DNA of 64,000 bases from positions 1 to 64,000 of the forward strand of contig JAPXFQ010001770.1 in assembly GCA_028564705.1 (NCBI GenBank). Reading direction: 5' to 3'. Origin of the DNA: Apricaphanius iberus (lineage: Eukaryota; Chordata; Actinopteri; Cyprinodontiformes; Aphaniidae). Numbering within the stretch: position 1 is the first letter of the stretch; each line of letters opens with the position of its first letter. The translations under genes were made by a program, and so were the position numbers. This document shows positions 55,776 through 64,000 of the stretch, one piece after another. The notes beneath the pieces are model-generated. The model was given only the letters and a program-made list of their open reading frames with translations, searched no databases and was not told where the DNA came from.

Positions 55776-57557
55776 TCTGACTGTTGTTGGTATTATTTTT
55801 TTTTTTTTTTGGGAGGGGGGGTGTTCAAAAAAATCAAATTCTATTGCAGTCATGTCTCTACCTATGTGAACACACTTTATACACAGATGAAGTCCTGTGT
55901 AAATACTAAATATTATTTTTTTAATATTTTATGTCTGCAGAAATATTAAATCAAACCAGTAATCGTAAACTTTGATACAATGCATAATGTACCAGTTATT
56001 CCTTTTAAAAAATGTTTGATGTAAATTACACAAATCAACATTACGAGCCAAACCAAACATTAAGTACAAGTTAAAAGTTTTCAGATGAATGAGATTGAAT
56101 AATAACCCTTCTCTCTAGAGAAAGAAAAAAAAAATCTTATTTTTTTAGAATTGTATCAAATATGTTCATATGCAGCTGTAAATATAAATTCTTGTAGTTA
56201 GATACTTAGTCCGTTTTGATCGCGATTTTAACTTTCTTATTGAGGGATATAAATGATTCTATGATTAAAGATATATGTAATATTCACTAATAAGGAGCTA
56301 TTCACAAATTCACAATATTTTAAGTTTTTTAAAATAGCTACATTTTGTATCCATCATTATATGAGTTATACAGAACTTTGATCATATACAGTAAAAAGAA
56401 ATGTTAAAGTTTTTCTGTTATTGTTTTTAATTATGCCTTTTAAGTACATGTGGGACCATATTAAACATCCATAAAGGCAGTGGAAAATGTGAATGTGGTA
56501 GTCACCTCATCAGATGCTGTAGGCCTAACAAGAGTATTAAACATTCAGAAAAATCTTTTTTTTTCCCTCTAAAGAAATGTGAATCCCATATTGATTGTAA
56601 TTATCTGCATGTTATTTTCTTTTCTATAGCCGCTTCCTAGCTAGGTTAAAGGGAAATTCACCAAAGGGAGGAGGGTTTACGGTTATGTCATCTTGATCAA
56701 TTTAGTCATAAGTTTGATGAATTACCTGCAAAACTGATTACTTTCTCCATGGCAACTCTTCTGCTTACCATTTTAATACCATTTATGGGAAGATGAAGTA
56801 ATATTTGTTTAAATAAGGTACTATAGTCTATATCTGACTCAAAGAGACTAGGCAGATTTTCCTAAGAGTCGCAAACATTTTGGTGTCCTGCAGGGGGCAC
56901 TCTGGTAAGCAAGAAAAGAAGTCAGTCTGACACTCTTTAGCTTACACCTCATTATGTTCCTGTTGTTCTGTGTTTTTTTTCTTTGGTCACAGGTTTTTGC
57001 TTTCTTAATAAGTGTATAGTTACAATCACTTCTTTTAATTGTCATTTAATAAGTATTATAAATTATTACAATTTAAATGACCAAAAACTTAGTTAACCAA
57101 AAAAATAACAAATAAATGGATTTCGACCGAACCTTTTGACAAACTCAATGTCTCATTGGATTTCATTTTCAAGCAATCAAAATCAACCCCACCTTGCTGT
57201 GTTTATAACTGCCAGAAAGCTTTTAAGTCACATAGCCACACTCACATGTGGAAAGTGCTTTCTTACCTATATACTTCTGTTTTTGGATAATTTTGACACT
57301 TTGATTGTTATTAACTTAAAATATTTTTTATGATCTACCAAGAGATCTATTGCTGTTAGTAGAAACAGCGAACAGAGGTTTATTTGTCCATCACAGCTTT
57401 CGACAGCTTATAAAGCAAATACTTTATTTTCAGGATAGAAATAAACAGATGAATCAAACTCTATTTGTGTAAAGTTAATGACTCGATGCAATCTGCTGTT
57501 ATTCCTTAAATAGACAAATTTCAAACTGATTGGAATATTTGCATCATTGTATTAAAA
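55776..57557. other. Intergenic DNA after NITR-E
   Basis: No gene found. Poly(T) followed by a G-run lies at 55797-55820. The first several hundred bases resemble the DNA after NITR-C, continuing the C/E duplication. Nothing else recognised. Confidence 0.4.
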
Positions 57558-57632
57558 TGATGTTTCTTGTAAATTGCCTTGAGATGATATCTGTTGTGAA
57601 TCGGCACTATAAAAATAAACTGAATTGAATTG
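57558..57632 (+). mobile_element. L2-type LINE 3' tail (short)
   Basis: The text cttgtaaattgccttgagat ... cactataaaaataaactgaattgaattg matches the end of the copy at 7860-8296, including the gaattgaa tail. Only the last 75 bp remain. Confidence 0.7.
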
Positions 57633-57639
57633 TAGGTAA

Positions 57640-59640
57640 AAGGCTTTTATCTATCATAAGAACAAGCGATGCAATGAATGGCCATACTGACAGAAGTTGT
57701 GGTCGGCTCTTTCTCCGCCCTTTGACCAACTGCTGAAGATGTTTACTCAGAACAGACCTCTCTATGAACAACAACCGGATATGAGCTCTGAAGGCTGCAA
57801 TAGACCTCAGCAGGGTGAATCAGGTTTAACAAAGTGTAAACGATGAGTTTTAGATTCTAATAAAATGAGAAAATAAAAAAATTTCTTAATGCACAACAAT
57901 CTCCAAACATAAAATATATATAAATAATAAATTATGCACTGCATATATTTTATCTAAACCTCATTACAATTTTCATGGCAATTAAATGCTTCATATTCAC
58001 ACATGCTACAAGTCCATCAGAACATCAACTGCTGTACATATTGCAGCAACCACACAAAAAAACGAGCTTCGTGTCCATCCTTTGTGGGCTCAACTGCTTT
58101 GTATTTTCTTTTTTTATGTAAGTGTAAGTCAGAGTAACTGAGGTCTATATTTATTTGTCTTTCAGCTTAGAGAAAGAGGATCCTACAGTCTGCTTTTTAA
58201 GATGAAAGCGCGAAGTGACACAGGAAGAAAAGCCCCTTTGTTTTCTTACCTCTGCTTGAGAGCAAAACCACAGTGGTGCGTAAGTTTCCATGCATCATTT
58301 GTTTCTCAGCACTTAGTGTGAATTGCTTTGGTATATGTTAATGTGCATGTTAAAGCAAGGTGGCAAGAACAGACTCATTATAAACTTTCTTTAACAAACA
58401 TTTAATAAACATTCTTTTCTTTCAAGAGTAGGTTACCAACCGTCCCTTAAAATATGTAATCATCCTATATTTGTCAGCTAAATGTGGCATCCCGTTCTGA
58501 ATCAATAAGGGATGCTATTTGTTCCGTATTTTCAGAAATGTTCCAAATTTCTGTCGCACATAGCCTACAACAGCCGAATTCTAACTACGTATATAAAAAT
58601 AAAATAAAGGCAATCACCCAACTGGTCAGCAAAACCGTTGTGGCGGCGGGATGTAAAGGGACCGCCAGTTGTTTGGTGCTTCTCACAGAGCACACGCTTT
58701 TAGAAATGTCCCCAAACCCAAAAGTTGAAAATGCTTACAGAGATACGCATTTCTCCTTGGTTGTAGAGAGTCAGTAAAGACAAATACAAGGCAAATTCTA
58801 AACTATGTTGGTCAGTTTGCGACTGAGAAGACTTGCTGCAACAGCACAGCAGTCACACAAGAATGCATAAAACACGTGTCTGTGAGGCTTGTGCAGCATG
58901 TAGGCTAGAATATTCATAACTGATTAACCGTTATTGTGCATTTTCCAAGATGTCTTGTGCATTTGCAATTTTATTTTTGTTGGAATAATTGTGGAGGATG
59001 TTGGGTTTTTATACCTGAGGCTGTCATACCCAGTAGGCTTATAGGCATAGTCTGTTATCCAATCAATATAAATGACAACTTAAAGAACAAATCATACTGA
59101 TTTACTTTTATGCTAATAAATAGATAAAATGAAAAATAAAAAGTGTTTGGATAGGTTTCTGGCTGTTTAAATGTTATGTTTTAGATAAATGGCCTATACA
59201 TTTTAAGTGAACATTGCATTCAATTTCTTATTACTATGGATTGATTGTTGTTCAGACAAGCCATGCAAACCAATCGAATTAACAATTTTTCCTCCCACTC
59301 CTAAATGTGTATTTAAATGAGCAGGTAAAGAAGTTTAAAGATGATTGGGGTTCATCTGCAATATCCCCGGTCACTTTAGAAAGAAAATATTGGAAGTTTA
59401 TAGTTGGAAGCTCAACAAACAGACCACATGTTGTTGTTATAATCGTCATCTGTTAAATCACACTTTGTCTTGTATATTCCTTGTTTGATTATGGCTTTAT
59501 GTACCCTAACTTACAGCATTGATGCATCAATGTGTTTATTGTGAATAAAGCATTTTAAGCTTAACATATGAACAGGATTGCAACTTTCTAAGGGGTATGC
59601 AGACTCAACATCTGACATAATTTACATGCTGTTTATCAAC
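57640..59640. other. Intergenic DNA with old array-like segments
   Basis: ctttgaccaactgctgaagatgtttactcagaac (57720-57752) matches the block segments after NITR-A, B and D. aaaagcccctttgttttc ... aaaaccacagt (58228-58275) matches the region at 12290-12350. No receptor exon is visible between them. The 97-codon open frame at 58484-58777 is unrecognised. Confidence 0.4.
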
Positions 59641-60070
59641 CACTTCCATAAACCATCTTTCATTCCGACACAATCTTTCTCCTTCTCCCTCTTTCTTTTC
59701 CTGTTTTGAGCCCCCGAGAGCTTCCTTCTCTTATTGTCCATCACAGTCCAAACAAGTGCCAAACTTAGGCGCTGACAATTTAAACCTGTCCGCCGCCTCC
59801 TCGCTTACAACGTACCCTCACGCGCGCTCTGGAGAGGGGCTCCAGTGCGAGTGTGTGCTGGCTGAGCCCTCTCGTGACCAAGATAGTAACTTACCTATTT
59901 TATTGATGATCATATAAATTATTTACACATTCACAAAAGCTGTTATATACAGAAACTGCATTCTTGAAATACCCCCCACCCCCCCCCATCGCTTTGGCGC
60001 CCCCTCCTCCTGGTGCAGCGCCCCTTTGCGCCGCATATAGTGCATACCCACTTTTTGCGCCACTGCATAT
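59640..60070 (-). pseudogene. 5' end of a hAT-type transposon with transposase start
   Basis: On the minus strand the text begins CAGTGGCGCAAAAAGTGGGT (end near 60067), which looks like a hAT terminal repeat. After a 5' leader an ATG near 59741 opens a frame MDNKRRKLSGAQNRKRKREK, the characteristic basic start of transposases with a TTF-type zinc finger. The frame stops after about 40 codons, and the rest of the gene is absent. It is a truncated, dead copy. Confidence 0.65.
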
Positions 60071-60208
60071 GACCATTCTGGATTACCCCGTTACTAAAAG
60101 CCCCACACCTCCCCGCTCCCACCTCCAGACAGCTCGGCCTAAGTGTTCCTGTTTTTAATTTATGAATGTAAGCAACACTATTCAAGAGGCTGTGCCTCCT
60201 ATGTATGT

Positions 60209-60210
<2 letters not shown>

Positions 60211-60280
<70 letters not shown>
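60211..60280. repeat. (AT)35 microsatellite
   Basis: A perfect run of 35 AT units. It is likely to be length-variable and prone to assembly error. Confidence 0.98.
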
Positions 60281-60284
<4 letters not shown>

Positions 60285-61186
60285 TGCTGGGATACTGTTT
60301 TACTGTGAGTAAAATATACCTGCTTACAAAACACCTGCAATGTACTTTTATTTGCAGGACACTATAAGCAAGCAACAGTGTACTGAGAGACCTGTATCTT
60401 GCAGCTCACAAGTCCTCAGCTGCTCTCACACAATGGAGGTTGCGGTTTTGTGCAACTAAGTTACTCTGCTGTCAGACCAAAATATTTTTGGCTTGTGGTC
60501 AACAATATTGGCCCAGTTGAATGCCGCAAATCAAATTGCTTCTCTCAGAAACAGCTATGTTAATCTTTAGAGTCTATGTCTGTTAGCTGTCTTCATAGGC
60601 TATATGATTAATGCAGACCTTTTGCAACTGCAGCAGTAACCCCAAGCCTTTTTTAATCCATCCTTTACAAAGTATTAGACTGTATGAGGGATGTCGTGAT
60701 CCAGCATCGGTGTGCTAGCAACAGGTTGCATCTTGTACATGCTTTGCATGTAGTACTGGATAATTCCGCTAGGGGGCAGATACCAGACCCAGAACAGATA
60801 GTGTCGAAGAAATGTCGAAGTAGAAGCCAAACAAACGTGGGGACCATAGGAGATCATTAACTGGTTACTATTGAGATACAACAAAAAAAACAGTATCATA
60901 GATGGTGTTAAAGACGATATTTACCGTGATTTATTCACTGCTGATTTTGCAGCCGATGACCCTGTGTACTTACAGACAGTCAAATAGAGCTCTACACTCC
61001 ATCCTACAGGTTACATGCAATAATACTTGTAAAACATATGCGGTTTGGTTAACAGCTGAACTTTTAAAGCTAATGAACTTCTAAGCTGCAGATGTACCTC
61101 CTCTTTTGGAACTACTTCCTCTGGTTCAGCATTGTGTGCTTCTCTCTGAAAGCTCCTGCCAGCAGCTGTACTTAGTTCCAAACTTT
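60285..61186. other. No feature seen
   Basis: Intergenic DNA without a supported gene or a repeat with definable ends. Confidence 0.35.
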
Positions 61187-61867
61187 GGGTGTTTCTCAAT
61201 GCCCAAGAGCCTCGCCTTGATGCCTTGATCCTGCCCTGGTCGCCTAGGAGACACCTCATCAGGGACTGCCAAGGCATGTTCCAATGTTCATGTGCTACCT
61301 AGGCATCTGTCCTCCATTTGTCTGCTGTTTAGCTAACTGACCAAGGATACATGAGAGGTGCCTTTATGCCTTCCCTTGGTCAACATTTTTCCAGAATACA
61401 GCGTAGTAGGGTTACGGGTTAGCAGCCGGCAGCAGCTACTTCCAGGGAAAATTTCCAGTTTAAATGTAAGTCAACTAATTGTTGCTATTGGGCTTGTATC
61501 TATTTTTATTGTTTTAGATCCAAAGCAGTTATATATGGTGGGTTAGTTGCTTAGTAGTGACAGCTTTAGTGGCTAGCAGGTACTAACTCGCTTAGACATT
61601 TGATTTAATCAACATATACACAATTTAAAAATGTTAAACGCTCGTCATACATTTCCAGTTCCATGGCTGAATGAACGTCACTATGCTACTACGATGGGTG
61701 GAACGTAAACAGAGCGCATAAGCGGGCAGCCGCGTTTACGTGAGGTAAGTCTGTTCCATTTAACAGTTTTCTTTGACCAAGGGAGGACATTGTCCTCGTA
61801 TGTAAGTTGCCTCGCCTACCGAGGTTTTGACTTGGTTGGCAAGGCGCCTTGATATTGAGAAACACCC
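61187..61867. mobile_element. MITE, 681 bp, with GGGTGTTTCTCAAT termini
   Basis: The left end is GGGTGTTTCTCAATGCCCAA and the right end, reverse-complemented, is GGGTGTTTCTCAATATCAAG, with a continuing match through ggcgaggc/aaggcg-type strings. TTT flanks both ends (61184-61186 and 61868-61870), so a 3-bp target duplication is likely. There is no transposase. The superfamily is uncertain, perhaps Harbinger-related. Confidence 0.8.
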
Positions 61868-61870
61868 TTT

Positions 61871-63055
61871 ACTTTTCAAGCTGTGGTGTAGCAGTGAAAT
61901 CGATCCAGCTGAAACACTTTCTGACATCAAACATGTTGTCTGAGTTATATATCATCAGTATAGGAGTATGTTAAAAATTCATACCATAACAAAAATAAAC
62001 ACCAGTTTTTGGTATGAACCACGTTTCCGAAAAAAGAGTTTTATATGACAAAGTCAAACAATGAATACAGGGCATTTTGAAGAGGTCAAAATGAAGAAAC
62101 TAAGCTCAAGTAATAATGGTGCTTTAACATAACCTCAAACCAACTGTGTAAGCGAAATAAACTGACACACAGCAAACAAAAGAGACTTAAGTCCTGGCTG
62201 ATGAGATCGGATTGACAAGGGGGATCTATTTACAAACAACCAATAATAAGGAACTAAACACACACTTATTTTAAGAATTCGGTTAAATACTTTTAATTAA
62301 ATCAAATATGCAAATCACAAAAGAAAATAACTTTGCTTTCATAAGTGAGTGGGTAGGGGACCCTTTGTTCACAAAGGGCCAGGTTGGTTAGGACAGCTTT
62401 TTTAAGCTTTCTTCAAGTAATGAATACTTTCTCACATCACTGTGTGGCCAATATCACACTGAACCGCAATACATTAATATTGACGTATACAAAAACAGCC
62501 ATACTTGTATTTATGTGCTAAGCCACTTGTAGATTTTTTTCAGCCAAAGGATTAGTTATGTACTTTCAGCAATACTTTTCAGCCACATAATATAAATAAA
62601 GCATCTTCTCACTGTTCACCTGTCATCATTCAATTTCAATTACTGAAATAACTGAGCGGTTGCCTACAACACTCACAGACTCATCTCCATCCCAGAGTTC
62701 AATACAATTATAAGCTCAAAGTGGGGTTATTTTGGTTTTAAGGTCAGACAAGATCTACTTAATATATGAATATAGGTATTCTGAACATGTGTATGTTGTA
62801 GCTGTGCCTGGTTAGTAAACTTGACACCTGATATTTCCATATACTGACAAAAAAATTACGATGTGCAATGGTAGCAATGCAGTTCAATGCAGAGTCAAAA
62901 CATTATGTCATGTCCAAGTGTTTAATAAATCCCAAAGTGCAAATGGCAGATAAATTATACTGAAATTCCTAACATCTCTGATGGATTCTGTTAAGGCTAA
63001 AAATTGCAGGCAACAGAAAAAAAGCCCCAATGGATAAGACTATGTAATTATGAGA
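61871..63055. other. No feature seen
   Basis: AT-rich intergenic DNA; no gene or recognisable repeat. Confidence 0.35.
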
Positions 63056-63059
63056 TCTC

Positions 63060-64000
63060 AGTCAGGATAAAGCTAGGGTTAGGAGTATGTGAACACGGAC
63101 AACTGAGGTGACACCGACTGGGACAAACGACAAATTACAATATTAAATAATGAATGAGCAAAGACAATGAGAACCCAGAAGGGTATAAATACACAGGGAG
63201 TGTAATCAGGGAGGCAATCAGGGAGAGTTGTGACAGTTCGTGACAACTGAGGTGCAGGGACACACAAAGGGAGACATATGTCATATCAGGAAGCACCACC
63301 AGTGCACCAAAGGAAATACAAACAGATCAGAGCAGGAGGAGGGGGCCCAGGATGGTGAGAAGAATCAGGAAAAACAATGACAAAAACAACTAAACAAAAA
63401 ATTTAGAAAAAAAGTCTAATAAATGTCCTAGAAATACTCATGCGGCCAAAACCCCATGAGAGAGGCTTGGCTTGGTGGGTTGGCTGGGGATCTGGCAGAA
63501 ACCATGGAAGAAATGCACATGTGGAGCCCGGCGGCGGAAGAACCAGCAAAGAGACCCTGGAGCTTTGTGGGACTTGGTGACACCAGGATGACAAAGCCCT
63601 GGAGACTCAGTGCCACCAGGAGGGCAAGACACTAAACCCAGTAGGCACTCTGGAGAATCAGAACCAAGAAGGCACCCTTGAGACTCGGCACCTGGGGATT
63701 GAGAACCAAGAAACTCCAGGAGACAGGATGGTTGTTGCTCTCATCCCCGGAAGAAAGCAGCCACAGCAGACCCCTGAACTTGAGTTGGCGACACCATGAT
63801 CCGCTCAAGAGAAGTCAAGACCTAGAGCTGGTGACAGGGCCAGGGAGGCTTCTCTGACATCTCCTCAAGGTCGCAGGAACACTCTTGGAGAAGTGCCGGC
63901 ATTTTGTCCATCATCTCCAAGTGGTGGGCCCAGGAGGAAACACGGAAGATAAGAAGACAAGCGGGCCCCGTGGCCTGAAAGCCGTGTCTAGGAGCAGGGA
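63060..64000. repeat. Purine-rich interspersed repeat with degenerate short tandem units
   Basis: From 63060 the sequence becomes purine-rich. From about 63540 to 63720 it shows loosely repeated units of about 27-50 bp starting c(c/t)ctggag or cccttgagact and containing caccagga/gaaccaag. This texture is common inside fish LTR or DNA transposons. The minus-strand peptides (SPSPTKLQGLFAGSS and similar) are low-complexity and not genes. The window ends within it. Confidence 0.45.

Noticed and set aside
58484..58777. 97-codon open frame near the right flank
   Set aside because: No recognisable motif; surrounding DNA looks like decayed repeat, so it is not called.
1..64000. CRISPR arrays, bacterial operons, rRNA or intact tRNA genes
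   Set aside because: None seen. The only tRNA-like sequences are the SINE heads, and the genome is clearly eukaryotic.

Overview
The window looks like nuclear DNA of a teleost fish, probably a spiny-rayed one. Three things point to this: multi-exon, GT-AG-spliced genes for receptors with a V and an I immunoglobulin domain, of the novel immune-type receptor (NITR) family known only from bony fish; an AT-rich background; and a dense load of typical fish transposons (Tc1, piggyBac, hAT, Harbinger-type MITEs, tRNA-derived SINEs, LINE fragments, a Ty3/gypsy remnant). Everything was read by eye. No database search was possible, so family names rest on recognised motifs and gene structure.

Layout. 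Positions 1-22,900 are a transposon-filled flank with no host gene I can support. In order they hold a gypsy integrase fragment, the tail of an L1/Tx1-like LINE followed by about 2.9 kb of very G-rich DNA, a full-length but dead Tc1 element, a hAT-type MITE carrying a piece of DIRS tyrosine recombinase, a SINE, a piggyBac transposase gene with a single stop, and several LINE 3' ends. Positions 23,000-55,770 are a head-to-tail NITR array, all on the + strand: NITR-A (23118-25059), NITR-B (30901-32979), NITR-C (42950-44623), a broken NITR-D (46455-48475) and NITR-E (54088-55766). Positions 55,800-64,000 return to repeats and gene-poor DNA.

The receptors. Each intact gene encodes a signal peptide, a V domain, an I domain with six cysteines and a joining-like FGxGT motif, a membrane segment without charged residues, and a cytoplasmic tail with tyrosine motifs. 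That is the plan of inhibitory-type natural-killer-like surface receptors. Two subfamilies alternate. A, B and D have one long tail exon with an NVYTxV motif. C and E have a split tail ending in a VYSAV motif. A, B and D are each followed by related non-coding DNA, so the array appears to have grown by block duplication.

Most notable points. C and E are almost identical from the I-domain exon to the stop codon, yet differ at nearly half the residues of the V domain, with a sharp boundary at intron 2. NITR-D carries a 585-bp MITE in its I-domain exon with a clean TTA target duplication; removing it restores the frame on paper. A histone-type 3' stem-loop with a U7-like downstream element sits, without a histone gene, at 52.3 kb.
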